Below are positions 21,421-34,169 of a stretch of 64,000 bases of DNA, piece by piece. The position numbers and the translations under genes are program-made. The stretch's first letter is position 1. Every line of letters starts with the position of its first letter. A model generated the notes under the pieces. It did not search any database, was not told the origin of the DNA, and saw nothing but the letters and a program-made list of their open reading frames with translations. Source of the stretch: Astropecten irregularis (lineage: Eukaryota > Echinodermata > Asteroidea > Paxillosida > Astropectinidae); contig OZ020244.1 in assembly GCA_963971285.1 (NCBI GenBank), forward strand, positions 6,324,001 to 6,388,000. Direction: 5' to 3'.

Positions 21421-22571
21421 GAATGTGCAAGGCATAAGACGGCCAACATGTTATTAATTAATGCAAACAACTAAAATACGACACAAATAATTATAAAAAC
21501 AAAATATTCTACGGGAACTACGTATGTAAGAAAGAGACTATTAGAGGTAAAGCGTCAGTTATTTGTAAATTGTGGTGGACTGTAAACAAAGGTGTCTTAT
21601 CTAGACTCTACAGGAAGGTGAATAAAATATTCAAAAAAAGTTCCAAAAGTATTTAAGACTTGCAAAAAGGAATGAACTTACTTAAGTTCGGCATGCTAGC
21701 TGCAACTGCAACCAAGGAAAAACACGGGTAACCATTTCTCCAAACCAGTGGCATATGCTGAGGGACGACACCCTCCACTTACACACTCCAACAACCTTCA
21801 CTGGTTGAAACCCCAGGGCCGACTCAACTTGCACATTTCCAGGGACATTGGTTTTATTTAACCAAGGTCCCCGACCCAACAAAGGGGGGATTGGGAGGGT
21901 TAAAAACATTCCAACAATCCAAGTAAGTAGTTACCAGTAGAACATAATAGACAGTGAGGGTAGCTAAAGAAAGGAAAGTACAATCAAAGGATATGCAAAA
22001 CTGTAGCAGGTAGACTTGAGCAGACATCCACTCCTGCCGCACAAGAGAGCCAAGTGCTTATTTCGTGAACCTTGGTGTACGCACTTGGTACGGAAGCGTA
22101 GAAGGGGCACAGGGGGAAAAATTCGAGTTGCTATCTCGCCGCGGCGCGGCGAGATAGCAAACTCGATTTTTTTTTTGCAGGTGGCCCTTATACTCTTCCG
22201 TAGCTATCCGTATGTTGGATTGGATTTTCTTTATCAATCGCACGCACGTGTATAATGCAGTCAGTACACTGTTGCATAATATACAAAAAGGACACAGTGG
22301 ATAATGGACATGATGGATGGCGTGCATGGACGATTGGGAAGCTTGTATTTGTAGAGGTTCGACTGCACCAGCATTGCACAGAGTAGTACTACTAGGCCCC
22401 TACTCGTACTAGTACTCAGTACTAGTAATTCTGGCCATAAACCTGGCATCGTTTTCAAAGACATCCAAGCTAAAGCTAAGTTCCTTACGCTTCCTGGCCT
22501 GAAGTCAAATCATGAAATGACTTAGTTTTGCAGCCAAGCATAGGTGGTCAATCAAAGAACTGTCGATCAAA
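21421..22571. other. Sequence upstream of the first XPC-like exon
   Basis: No convincing ORF. It contains a strong short palindrome at 22118-22170. If 22572 is the true translation start, the promoter and 5' UTR of the gene should lie here. I see no clear TATA box. Confidence 0.4.
22118..22170. repeat. Perfect-core hairpin (about 25-bp arms)
   Basis: GCTATCTCGCCGC and GCGGCGAGATAGC pair around a 3-nt GGC loop. Flanking CGAGTT/AACTCG and poly-A/poly-T extend the stem with a one-base offset. It is the most GC-rich spot in the neighbourhood and lies about 400 bp before the first XPC-like exon. Confidence 0.7.
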
Positions 22572-22911
22572 ATGGACGATGCTGTCAAAGGATCCAGTCG
22601 GCCTGATATGCCTGATGACATTGTGAAACAGCCTTGTGCGAAGCCCTCTGTTGAGGAATCGTGCGACCCCCTCGCATGTGGAGAAACTGAAGAAATGGAT
22701 CCACACGATATATCGCTTCGTCTAAACATTCAACGAAGTAGGCCTAAATCGAAAATGACAGTTAATGAGCTCAGACCCAGAGAAAAAGCTACCGACGTGC
22801 TCACGACCGTACCTGACACTGACAGTTACAGTGAACATGAAGCAGGAGCAAACATTGAGCATGTCGAGGGTTCAAGTGATGAGGATTCTGATGAGTGGCA
22901 AGAAGTTGAAG
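22572..22911 (+). CDS. XPC: Probable XPC homologue, exon encoding the acidic N-terminal region
   Basis: An open frame from Met at 22572 (AAAATGG context; upstream in-frame TGA at 22518) runs 113 codons to a GAAG/GTTTGT donor at 22911/22912, leaving phase 1. It is hydrophilic and acidic, and ends SSDEDSDEWQEVE. The E-W-x-E-V-E motif just before a splice junction, followed in phase by the exon at 49083, matches the region preceding the conserved part of animal XPC, the damage sensor that with RAD23B and centrin starts global nucleotide-excision repair in the nucleus. A possible acceptor (TTTTGCAG at about 22533) would make it an internal exon with an earlier start. The identity rests on two short motifs. 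Confidence 0.6.
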
Positions 22912-23023
22912 GTTTGTTAACAACTTAACACTGACATGGTACTATGGGCCTAGGCTAACTAGGCCTAGTCCGAGGACCCTAAAGTTTTCGCCTTTTTTAA
23001 CATTTGGACATGATCTGGCGATG

Positions 23024-23604
23024 TTGCAACGAATCTTCGAATCGTCGGATTTGCAAATCCGGTGCGACGAAACTAGGAATCCCAGTTTCGTTGACGGATT
23101 TTCAAATCCGTTGTTGTGTTCAGAGATTTCCGTGGTCAGGTTAAAAAGGCATTATTTCCAGTATATTGGTTTATTTAGTTTTTGTATATTACTAATATTA
23201 GATTTGTGGCAAAAACAACAACTTGGGTTTAATCATTTCGGTGGACAGCGAGGCTAAAATTTTAAAAACATGTCGCCCACGGCCTACGTTCACGTCCGTT
23301 CACGTTCATTCAGCTACTGCTAGTACCATCTTTTAATAGACTGAGTCCCAAGCAAACTGTGAGGTTTGGGCACCAGTCATGGATTTAATATTTTTAAAAA
23401 ATCTATGGGCACCGGTCGCGGTGCACGTCCTACAGCATGCACTGCACGCTGCACTAAGTTGGTCTAAACCGTTCTCGCTTAAGCCGATCCAAGACCGAAT
23501 GGTCTTATATAGTTTAACAGATTTGCAAATTCGGTACCGAAATTAGGAATCGGATGATAGAGGGCGTTTATGATCTAGTTTCGTCAAATTCGTAGATTCG
23601 TTGT
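23024..23604. mobile_element. Probable MITE with weak inverted ends (about 580 bp)
   Basis: The left end TTGCAACGAATCTTCGAATC resembles the complement of the right end (GAATTCGTAGATTCGTTGTAA-like), and both sides carry a GGATTTGCAAATCCG-type palindrome and a TTTCGT motif. A short repeat (GCGAT) flanks both ends. The copy is degraded. Confidence 0.4.
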
Positions 23605-24639
23605 AACAGCGATAGTACTTAGGCCTACTAGTACAGTAGGCCTAGTGTAGGGTCCAAGTACCTTAGTGGCAAGAGCTCCTTTTTGCCTCTACCTGAGTCA
23701 AAACCTCCAAAACGATCCTAAAATGTCTCATGCGGCCAGCTATGGACCAAGGGAGAATTGGAGATTCCAATAATGACAAGGTTTAGGCCTACTCACATTT
23801 TTTTAAGAAAAGTGTGAGTTAGTATAACCAATTAGCGCGATGTCTGACTCAAAATTGAGCGAATGATTCATGAATTTGAAAGATACCATTTAAAAAAACC
23901 TAATATTTCTGACTCTTGCGATAGGCCAAGAAAAAGTTTGAAAACACAAACTCGGTTACGATTAGGATTAGAGACATCGAAAATAGCGTGCGAAAACACG
24001 GTTGGAGCACCGCAACGTGCACACGACGATGGGCGAGTGGGCATGTGCATTTACAGTAGGCCTTCATGCAAGCTCCGGACCGTGACGGTTGGACCATCGG
24101 AACATGATCGGATGTACACATTTCATGTAAGAATGTCGTTACTGTTCAATAAATTATCAAACCTGTGTCTGGAGTCATTATTTTAATCGGCAATAGTCAC
24201 GTTTCCATTGGGAAATGTCCTCATCCTCATGGGTAAAAACGTTCCGACAGCGTTTCGCTGCAACGTGAACTGCCATTTTGATTTGTTTTATTGTAAGATG
24301 ACAATTTGTAAAGCGTGCACAGATCGTCTAGCCAATCACAAAATTCGATACGCGCTATTGCGGACGTAGACTCGTACGCTGTTTGGTCAACTCGTACGCC
24401 GCTAAACCTGTACGCCGACCAACTCGTACGCCAATTACCAACTCCTATGAAAGTAATTAATCATGCTTTTTTTCGAGGGGCAGGTCGTTTTTTATGTTGG
24501 GATATTTTGCGCGAGATTTGATTTGAAGGATTGGTAATTATTTTCAGAAAAAAACGCAGAATCCCTGAAATTCAGAGAAAAGTCATTTCATTGGAAAATG
24601 GTGTACAAGTTGGCCGGCGTACGTACGAGTTGGTCTGTG

Positions 24640-25320
24640 TACTAATTTAGATGAGCATAACTTCCGGTTGAATGACGTCACAGATTTCAAACTTCACATG
24701 TCGAGGTGCATAAGTGCTACACATCTACCAAATTTGGCGGAAATCCATTGTTTACTTTTGGATTACGTAATCATTGTATACCTTTAATCAACCGTAGAGG
24801 GCGCTATATAGCCTGTATGACGTCATTGTTTATGTTTTCTGAAAGTCTAAGAACTACTCTATCTTTGACTCACAGGTTTTATGTGCCTAAAACCTTCCGT
24901 TTTTGAGTTATTTTGAGTCAAACTTCAACTTCCGGTAACACCGGATATATTAATATATTAATTGTTGAGATTCATGTGTTGAGTAACATATGTCAATATC
25001 AAAATCATAGGTCATGTGGTTCTCAAGTTATAAAGCACCAAAGTTTTTCATTAAAACGTGTGTAATTTGATAACCGATGACGTCATCATGACGTCAATCT
25101 TCTAGGTACAACTTGGCATCACGACCGAAGTTCCCACCAAGTTTTAAGTCAATATCTTGTAACTGTCATATAGAAGTCCTGCTGACAAGTTTGGGAAGAA
25201 AAAAATAAAAACGAAAGAAAACTCGAACAATAACAATAGGTGTTCGGCATGAACCCAAACACCTAAAAACTCGAACAATAACAATAACAATAGGTGTTGG
25301 GCATGAACCCGAACACCTAA
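24640..25320 (-). mobile_element. Helitron-like element, family A, minus orientation, 3' truncated
   Basis: The minus-strand 5' end is at 25320. The terminal hairpin (TAGGTGTTCGG, short loop, complement) occurs twice in tandem, at about 25236-25265 and 25291-25319, each followed by TATTGTTATTGTTCGAG. The body contains the family A blocks: AACTTGTCAGCAGGACTTC, TGACGTCATCATGACGTCA, a TTCCGGTAACACCGG-like palindrome and a GTTGATTAAAG segment. The 3' hairpin and CTAG end are missing. Confidence 0.7.
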
Positions 25321-25659
25321 TCAACGGTTTGAGATATTAACTTGATTCTTTCACCAAATATCAATGTTAGGCTAGGTCTTTCTTTGTGACACATTGGTTG
25401 ACCTACATTATGTGACCTCTACTTCCAGTCAAACAGGAAGTAGCTCCTCATTTAAAAGTGGTAAGAGCTAGGATCATGATTCTTTCACCAAATATCAATG
25501 TTGGGCAAGGTCTTATCTTTGTGACATATTGTTTGACCTCTGTGACCTCTACTTCAGGTCAAACAGGAAGTAGGTCCTCATTTAAAAGTTTTAAGAGCTA
25601 GGATCATGATTTTTTCACCAAATATCAATGTTAGGCAAGGTCTTATCTTATCATATTGT
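25321..25659 (+). repeat. Internal minisatellite units of about 120 bp
   Basis: Two and a half copies of a unit holding GATCATGATTCTTTCACCAA, ATATCAATGTTAGGCAAGG, GTGACCTCTACTTCCGGTCA-like and CAGGAAGTAGCTCCTCATTT. The same unit occurs at 41546-41680, 42720-42900 and 43860-44040 inside family C elements, so this is probably a family C remnant. Confidence 0.7.
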
Positions 25660-26793
25660 TAGGTGTTCGGGTTCAAGCCGAACACCTATTGTAATTGTTC
25701 GATTTTTAGGTGTTCGGGTTCAAGCCGAACACCTATTGTTATTGTTAGATTTTTTTTTTTTTAGGTGTTCGGGTTCAAGCCGAACACCTATTGTTATTGT
25801 TCGATTTTCTTTTTTTTTTTTTCTTTTTTTTTTTTTTCTTCTTCCCAAACTTGTCTGCAGGACTTCTATATGACAGTTACAAGATATCGACATGAAACTT
25901 GGTGGGAACTTCGGTCATGATGTCAAGTTGTATTTAGAAGATTGACGTCATGATGACGTCATCGGGTATCAAATTACAAGCGTTTTTAGGAAAAACTTTG
26001 GTGCTTTATAACTTGAGAACCACATGACCTACGGTTTTGATATTGACATATGTTACTCAACACGTAAATCTCAACAATTAACATATTCAGTGTTGTGTAC
26101 AAATGACCTTCACTTCCGGTGTTACCGGAAGTTGAAGTTTGACTCAAAATAACTCGAAAACGGAAGGATTTGGGCACATAAAACCTCTCTGGGTAAAAGA
26201 TAGAGTAGGTCTTGGGCTTTCAGAAAATATAAACGATGACGTCATACACACTGTATAGCGCCCTCTACGGTTGATTAAAGATATACAGTGATTACGTAAT
26301 CCAAAAGTAAACAACTGATTTCCGCCAAATTTGGTGAGTGTGAAGCACTAATGCACCTTGACATGTGTGTGAAGTTTCAAATCTGTGACGTCATTCAACC
26401 AGAAGTTATGTGTTTTTAAAGGAAACATGATGTAATTATTCAAATACTGTTTATTCGGTAATTACATGACGTACATCAGTGCAAATTGCAAATTATTTAC
26501 ATCGTACGCATACAATGATTTTTTCAAATTTTCAGTTGTTTGTGATGAACTAACCGGAAGTTATCGTCCGGGCAATTTTTTATTATTTAAAGGTGACACC
26601 ATTTTCTATACGCTATCAGTCAGTGTACATAATAAGAATACACTTCACACAGCATGATCAGTCACTCCGTCCACTCAGTTTAAGTGTATTTCAATATGCC
26701 ACACATGCGTTCCAACAGACATTCTCATAACAGTTCCAGTACGAAATGAGACCCCGAACACCTAGTGGTTGTTCCCACAACCACAATGTCTAG
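25660..26793 (+). mobile_element. Helitron-like element A1 with triplicated 5' end
   Basis: The 5' hairpin TAGGTGTTCGG-GTTCAAG-CCGAACACCTA occurs three times (25660-25688, 25707-25735, 25762-25790), each followed by a TTGTTATTGTTCGA-like box. After a pyrimidine tract, the 900-bp body runs to the 3' end: an inverted copy of the 5' terminus (CCGAACACCTA), the hairpin GTGGTTGTTCCCACAACCAC, then AATGTCTAG, ending at 26793 against a T run. There are no terminal inverted repeats and no target duplication, and the hairpin-plus-CTAG end is the Helitron signature. The asymmetric inverted 5' motif near the 3' end and the T/T junction recall Helentrons and their non-autonomous HINE derivatives. No Rep/helicase is encoded. 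Confidence 0.75.
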
Positions 26794-27843
26794 TTTTTTT
26801 AGGTGTTCGGGTTCAAGCCGAACACCTATTGTTATTGTTCGAGTTTTTTTTTTTTTTTTACTTTTTATTTTTTTTTCCCCAAACTTGTCAGCAGGACTTC
26901 TTGGTCACAGGTACAAGATATTGACATGAAACTTGGTGGGAACTTTGGTCATGATGTCAAGTTGTATTTAGAAGATTGACATCATGATGACGTCATCGGG
27001 TATCAAATTACACGCGTTTTAAGGAAAAACTTTGGTGCTTTATAACTTGAGAACCACATGACCTATGATTTTGAGATTGACATATGTTACTTAACACATG
27101 AATCTCAACAATTAATATATTCAATGTTGTGTACAAATGACCTCCACTTCCGGTGTTACCGGAAGTTGAACTTTGACTCAAAATAACTCAAAATCGGAAA
27201 GGTTTTGGGCACATACAATTGCTTTGCAAAAAGATAGAGTAGGTCTTAGGCTTTCAGAAAATATGAACGATGACGTCATAGGGGCTGTATAGCGCCCTCT
27301 ACGGTGGATTAAAGATATACAGTGATTACGTAATCCAAAAGTAAACAACGGATTTCCGCCAAATTTGGTAAGTGTGAAGCACTATTGCACCTTGACCTAT
27401 GTGTGAAGTTTAAAATCTGTGACGTCATTCAACCGGAAGTTATGCGTTTTTAAAGGAAACATGATGTAATTATTCAAATACTGTTTATTCAGTAATTACA
27501 TGACGTACATCAGTGAAAATTGCACATTGTTTACATTGTACGCATTCGATGATTTCTGCAAATTTTCAGATGTTTGTGATTAACTAAACAGAAGTTATCG
27601 TCCGGGCAATTTTATATTATTTAAAGGTGACACCATTTTCTATACGCTATCAGTCAGTGTACATGAACGAATACACTGTGCAAACAGCATGATCAGTATT
27701 TGCTCAGTCACACCATGGTCACACAGTTTAAGTGTATATTTCAATATGCCACTCATGCGTTCCATCAAACATTCTCATAACAGTTCCAGTACGAAACGAG
27801 ACCCCGAACACCTAGTGGTTGTTCCCACAACCACAATGTCTAG
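26794..27843 (+). mobile_element. Helitron-like element A2
   Basis: It begins directly after the CTAG of A1: a T run, then the 5' hairpin at 26800-26828. The body is closely similar to A1, and the 3' hairpin plus CTAG end at 27840-27843. It is head to tail with A1 and A3. Confidence 0.78.
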
Positions 27844-28837
27844 TTTTTTACTTTTTATTTTTCTTTCCCCAAACTTGTCAGCAGGACTTCTTGGTCACAG
27901 GTACAAGATATTGACATGAAACTTGGTGGGAACTTTGGTCATGATGTCAAGTTGTATTTAGAAGATTGACGTCATGATGACGTCATCGGGTATCAAATTA
28001 CACACGTTTTTAGGAAAAACTTTGGTGCTTTATAACTTGAGAACCACATGACCTATGATTTTGATATTGACATATGTTACTCACCACATGAATTTGAACA
28101 ATTAATATATTCAATGTTGTGTAGAAATGACCTCCACTTCCGGTGTTACCGGAAGTTGAATTTTGACTCAAAATAACTCTAAAACGGAAGGATTTGGGCA
28201 CATAAAACGTTTTTAGCTAAAAGATAGAGAAGGTCTTGCGCTTTCATAAAATATAAACGGGGACGTCAGGCGAGTTATATAGCGCCCTCTACGGTTGGTT
28301 AAAGATAAACAGTGATTACGTAATCCGAAAGTAAACTTCGGATTTCCGCCAAATTTGATGAGTGTGAAGCACTAGTGCACCTTGACATGTTTGCGAAGTT
28401 TAAAATCAGTGACGTCATTCAACCGGAAGTTATGCGTTTTTAAAGGGAAAATGATGTTATAATTCAAATACTGTTTACTCTTTAATAAGTACATGACGTA
28501 CATCAGTGAAAATTGCAAAATATTTACATCATATGCATTCAATGACTTTTATAAATGTTCAGTTAGCTGTGATGAACTGCATGACCGGAAGTTATTGTCC
28601 AGCCAATGTTATGTATATTTAAAGGTGATGCAATTTTCTATACTCTAGCAGTCAGTGTACGGATACAGCAATCAGCATGATCAGTATTTGTTCAGTCACG
28701 TAGTTTAAGTGTACATGTATTTCAATATGCCATTATCTGAGGGACGATTGATCACTTCCAACATGTTTAAATAACAGTTCCACTACGAAATAACCCCCCG
28801 AACACCTAGTGGTTGTTCCCACAACTACAATGTCTAG
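27844..28837 (+). mobile_element. Helitron-like element A3 (5' hairpin missing)
   Basis: It follows the CTAG of A2. It starts in the pyrimidine tract (TTTTTTACTTTTTATTTTTC), lacks the 5' hairpin, has a full body, and ends with the hairpin (one loop-side change) and CTAG at 28834-28837. Confidence 0.75.
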
Positions 28838-29772
28838 TTTTTCTCAGTTTTTTTCATCCCAAACTTGTCAGCAGGACTTCTTGGTGACAGGTACAAGATA
28901 TCGACATGAAACTTGGTCGGAAGTTCGGTCATGATGTCAATTTGTATTTATAAGATTGACGTCATGATGACGTCATCGGGTATCAAATTACAAGCGTTTT
29001 TAGGAAAAACTTTGGTGCCCCATAACTTCAGAACCACATGACCTATGATTTTGATATTGACATATGTCACTCAACACGTAAATCTTAACAATGAATATAT
29101 TCAGTGTTGTGTACAAATGACCTTCACTTCCGGTGTTACCGGAAGTTGAAGTTTGACTCAAAATAACTCGAAAACGGAAGGATTTAGGCACAAAAAACCT
29201 CATGGTTCAAAGATAGAGAAGGTCTTGGGCTCTAAGAAAATATATACGATGACGTCATACGGGCTGTATAGCGCCCTCTATGGTGGATTAAAGATATACA
29301 GTGATTACGTAATCCAAAAGTAAACAACGGATTTCCGCCAAATTTGGTGACTGTGAAGCACTAATAAACTTCGACATGTGCGTGAAGTTTGAAATTTGTG
29401 ATGTCATGCAACCGGAAGTTATGAGCTTTTAAGGAAACATGATGTAATTATTCAAATACTGTTTATTCGGTAATTACATGAAGTACATCAGTGCAAATTG
29501 CAAATTGTTTACATCATACGCATTCGATGATTTTTGCAAATTTTCAGTTGTTTGTGATTAACTAACCAGAAGTTATCGTCCGGGCAATTTTACATTATTT
29601 AAAGGTGACACCATTTTCTGTACGCTATCAGTCAGTGTACATATATACACTGCACTCAGCATGATCAGTATTTGCTCAGTCACACAGTTTAGTGTATTTC
29701 AATATGCCACACATGCGTTCCAACAGACATTCTCTTAACAGTTCAAGTACGAAATGAGAACCCGAACACCTA

Positions 29773-32700
29773 TAGTCCGTGGGCCGAGCAGCCGAAAACG
29801 CTTTAGTTTTTGAGATACGTGGTCTGCATCACGGAATTCCATAAAATTTGGCAGGGGTGTAGATTGTGGTACACTCATCAACAAACAAGTTGTTCCCGCT
29901 TGCACAAATTGCTCCATAAAGAGAAATTTGCGGATAAAAACGACCAAAATTCGTGTATAAAGAAAACATAAAAGAAACAGCGCCCTCTATTGGTAGATCA
30001 AGTACAACTCTGTGCACATAACATTGTTGTTACAAGCGGCAGTTCTAGCATGTGTATATTTTGATTACTTCAGGGAATCCAAATGAATACCTGGGTAATT
30101 TTCGGCCGGCATTAGAAATAATATGCGTTTATATTATGTTTTTCGGGAAAAGGGTGTATACAATTATGGACTTGCCGGGGTGGAAATGGAAATATTTTTC
30201 AGCCAAAGCTGCTACCTTGTTGTTGTTACCACACCTTAACGTTACAATGGGCATTATTAGGTCTTAATCACAATAATTGTAATGTTTTAAAATATAACAA
30301 TTAAAATGAAAACTCATGCTGTTCCAGTACATTAAGTGATTTATTTATTGCAAATTTCAATGTGATTTCTGTCGAATAAAAACTTAATTTTTAGTTTTAA
30401 AATAAAATAATGATTACATATTTCAGTTTTCTTTTTTCTTTATACAGTAGTATATATCACAAATACATGTTGATAAATTGGACTACGAGGTTGTGTTTCC
30501 AGCGTTTCTGATGATTTTCTAAATGCATCAATATAGGCCAACTCTTATCCTGTGCATACGGTGAACAACATGGTATGAATTAATACAGCTGTCTGATGAC
30601 ATGCCCATTTACAGTAGTGTGGGATGCTTTAAACTAGTTTGTGAATTGACATTTAACATGGTAGGACAAAAAAATTACAGGCTGTTGTGCGTGCCAACTT
30701 TTAGATAACCATCAAGACATTAATGTTTGGGTCTATAACACTGTTACACAAGTACTTCGATCAAGACTATACTAGAGTTGCAAATCTGAGAATTTACAAA
30801 AATTCAAAATAAACAGAAAAGTTCAAGGTTTAGGCCTATCAATTATCATGTACAAAGTAAAAAGTTATTGATATTATCCTTGTGATAATATTTGTGCATT
30901 GATTGTGTGACCAGAGGTTCAGGTCTTCTCTTCCTTGTTGCTCTGCACCTTCTTTCCTGCAGAGTATACACTCTCTGTGTATCAGAGTCTCCTAGTTTTT
31001 CTAGGGGTGGAACTGGTGGAAGTATCTCCTGGGCTGCTTCAGGTTCTAAAACACAAGAAAGGAGCAAGAGAAAAAATAATCCTTTGTTCCACAAACATAG
31101 TAAAATGTAATCAGATGCATGAACTTGTACATGTATTTCAGTATTTGCTAAAGTAATACATCTTTTCAATTTGCAGGTCAACACTTGGTTGTGAAACTTG
31201 TGCTATACAGTAGTTCCAAATTCTGCCATGCTTTATTCCTATTAATTACAAACCCTAGATTCAATCCGTTTTCAATCACATGGACATTTACTGACACTAT
31301 ACAACATGAGTAAGGACTGAAATTCTTAGCTGATATAAATCACACAGACATTTACATAATTCATTAAACAATTGAATAATTGCATGACATGAGTGTGTAC
31401 TAATTAGAGCCCATCGTATTATTATCTTACCAATGATAACCAGCATTCTTTGGGATTGGGAGATCCAGTAGCCATTCACTAACATCCACAGCCTACTGTT
31501 GCTGAAGCTCTCGAGGCTCCTGGCTGACCCACTCCAGCACTACAGATTGGGAAAAAAATTAATTAAAAAATTAATTTCAATGAATTAAATTAGTAATGCC
31601 TCCCTAAATAAGTAATAAATAAAGCTACATGCACATCTTTAATTAATGTACATGTTCATCCACAGTGCACAATGCACCTAGATCTTCAGTATAGGCATGC
31701 ATTGCGAGCAGTCGTACACTACTCCCAATGATCATGAAATAATGCATGTACACTCCTACATCATTTCCTGATCATTATTTCATAGGTCGAACTCTAATTT
31801 AAGCCACTTCAATTTCAAAGACTAGAATAGGACTCTAAGCCAGGGATCGATTTCAAGAAACCTATCGATCGTAACTCGAGGTACGAAGGATAACCCATGA
31901 TCGTATTCTAGACATCCTACATAGGGTTAATGCCGCATAACATAAGCCCCACGAATGATAGTAAACTACGATGAGTTTTATAGTGACTGAAATTGACCCC
32001 TGCCTGGAGCCACAACATTTAAAAATGCACCCCCGTCAAGAAAAAAAAATCAAAAATTTATAAATAAATCAAATGAAATCAATTAATCTCCCTGGTGGAG
32101 AATTCAGGAAGAACTTTTACCCTGTACACCAATATCATGGGGTTAGTGTAGTTTATGCCACCCATATTATTGTCAGTATTTATTTACCTTCTTCTGTTCC
32201 AAAATGAGATTCGTTACTTAAAGCAAATTTATTCATGGTCCTGAAACCCTAAAATGAACTTATTTCGGCAATATTTCTGTGAAAACAAAACAGTTTCTTA
32301 CCCAAATAAATACGTAAACTACACTAATGCCAATATCATAATCATCTGAATACGGTTTTACTCACTCGGCCTCGACGATGTTGCTGGAATCAGCACGGTC
32401 GCGTCGGTAGGCTCACTCCGCGTAGGACTAGGGCTAGGCCTACATTGTACATGTAACATGCCATATGATACGCACGTCCGATCCCCTTCTCGACGGTGCA
32501 ATGTTCAGTGATGAACTGGCCTTGGAAATTGCGATTATGGGTGATCTGGACATACTGGCCTGTCGAGAATGGTCTTCCAGATGTCAGTAAACCCTGTTGT
32601 ACTTAAGCTTCCATCAGTTTGAAAATGCATTAAGTACTAAATATGTCTTTCTAGGGAATTTTCAACGTCGGTGTCTGACATCGACTCGTAGCAGACGACA

Positions 32701-32992
32701 CCATGTTGTTTACTTTCGCATTCATGTAACGTAGAGCTTGATTGGCTGCTTCTGCCGCAACGGCTCAAACAATGATTCCTATTGGGTATTTTCCTAGTCT
32801 CTCTCACTGCTATCATTTTCAATTTTATTTCGGTCTTTAAAAATTCTTTTTGAAGTTGGGAGCAATTTCCCAGCGTGGGAACAAGCATTTTATGCATTTG
32901 CTATTTTTTATCTATCGAGTGTGATATATTAGAAAAGATTCCGAAGACAAGACCGCGTGATGAGCGAAAAAAAGGCCTCGGCCCACGGACTA
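29773..32992. mobile_element. TIR DNA transposon of 3.2 kb inside A4
   Basis: The 16-bp perfect inverted ends TAGTCCGTGGGCCGAG / CTCGGCCCACGGACTA are flanked by CTA direct repeats (29770-29772 and 32993-32995). The interior is mostly AT-rich without a long ORF. On the minus strand there is a plausible small spliced gene: an exon ending at a TTG/GTAAGA donor near 31434, and an exon starting at 31045 after a strong polypyrimidine-TAG acceptor, encoding EPEAAQEILPPVPPLEKLGD and a basic RRCRATRKRRPEP segment. The frame stays open across the join. No known transposase domain was recognised, so the superfamily is open. Confidence 0.7.
31843..32006. mobile_element. Possible small MITE
   Basis: CAGGGATCGATTTCA at the left and TGAAATTGACCCCTG at the right are imperfect inverted ends about 165 bp apart, inside the 3.2 kb transposon. 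No clear target duplication. Confidence 0.35.
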
Positions 32993-33024
32993 CTAGTGGT
33001 TGTTCCCACAACCACAATGTCTAG

Positions 33025-34137
33025 TTTATTATAATTATTATTATAATTATTTATTCGGCATTCAACAACACAAAATGGATACACAGAACAGACCATGAGT
33101 TTAAATACAAATACGACACCAGGCCAGCAGTAAATGCCGGGAAAAGGAAAAGTTAACCTAATAACTATGACTCTAGGGCCTCCGTTTCCAATACTGCTGA
33201 CCAAACACAACAATTAAATATATGAGCATAAAAAATATAATATATTTAACTAAAGTAACAATTACAATAACAGTAACAAATTAATAATTAAGAATAAATG
33301 AATAAATAAATGTAAAAAATAAATAAATAAATACATAGAAAACAAAACGAGATTGACAAATTGATTTTAAATAAATGCACAAAGAACAGAAAATTAATAC
33401 CAGCCCACGAAATGACAGATTTACAATTAAATACAAAATAATAACAATGACATAAGAAGGAACAATAATGGCAAAAGTCAATCACATAAACATCTACTAG
33501 TCAACCGGCAAAAAACAAACAAACAAACAAGAAAACAAAGCAAAACAAACAAACAAACAAGCAAACAAACAACAAAACAAAACAAACAACAAAACGAAAC
33601 AAACAAACAAACACCCAAAAAACAAACAAACACCCAAAAAACAAACAAAAAACAAATAAACAAACACCCCAACACCCCCCAAACAACAAACAAACACCTT
33701 AACAAACAAACAAACAAAACTGAGGATGAGAATAATACAAGACTGACTGAAGAGAAACCGAGTAACATCTGGCAAGTGGCAGGTCAATTAAAATACATGT
33801 AGAAACAAGGTCTTAGTCTGATTATAGATAAAACAATAAGATGGCAGACAACAAATGTGAACAAAGAAATATATGAAAGCAGACTTGGCAAAACTAAAAA
33901 CAACAAAGGAACAATAGAAAAACAGACAGACAAAATTGAACCAACAGGTATAGTACATTGACAATTAGGGCAAAAATATGGCAAAGAAATGGCAACTTAG
34001 GAAATGTTTAGACATCTTGGAAATGGTTGCAAAGGTAAACATTAAAACTCTTATATGAATCAATGATGAGAGAATTCTTAACATTAGTGGGTAGACTACT
34101 CCAAATACGTGGAAATGAATGGATAGATGTGTTCTAA
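33025..34137. other. AT-rich non-coding stretch with simple repeat
   Basis: Between the A4 end and the piggyBac element. It contains a long CAAA/AAAC-type low-complexity tract at about 33508-33720 and short AATAA runs. The hydrophobic minus-strand reading frames across the tract are artefacts of the repeat. Confidence 0.7.
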
Positions 34138-34169
34138 CCCTAACTCCCTAGGTCAGTTTGCTGGGTACT

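Larger units (their letters stand above)
28838..33024 (+). mobile_element. Helitron-like element A4, split by a 3.2 kb transposon
   Basis: The body runs 28838-29772 and its last 32 bp (hairpin and CTAG) lie at 32993-33024. The inserted element at 29773-32992 splits it inside the CCGAACACCTAGTGG motif. The 5' hairpin is absent, as in A3. Confidence 0.78.

Noticed and set aside
24300..24640. Repeated ACTCGTACGCC words as a new element
   Set aside because: Only a few copies with partial inversion, and no end structure or target duplication could be established.
33478..33787. Highly hydrophobic minus-strand ORFs (Leu/Phe/Cys/Val-rich)
   Set aside because: They are the translation of a CAAA/AAAC low-complexity tract in several frames.
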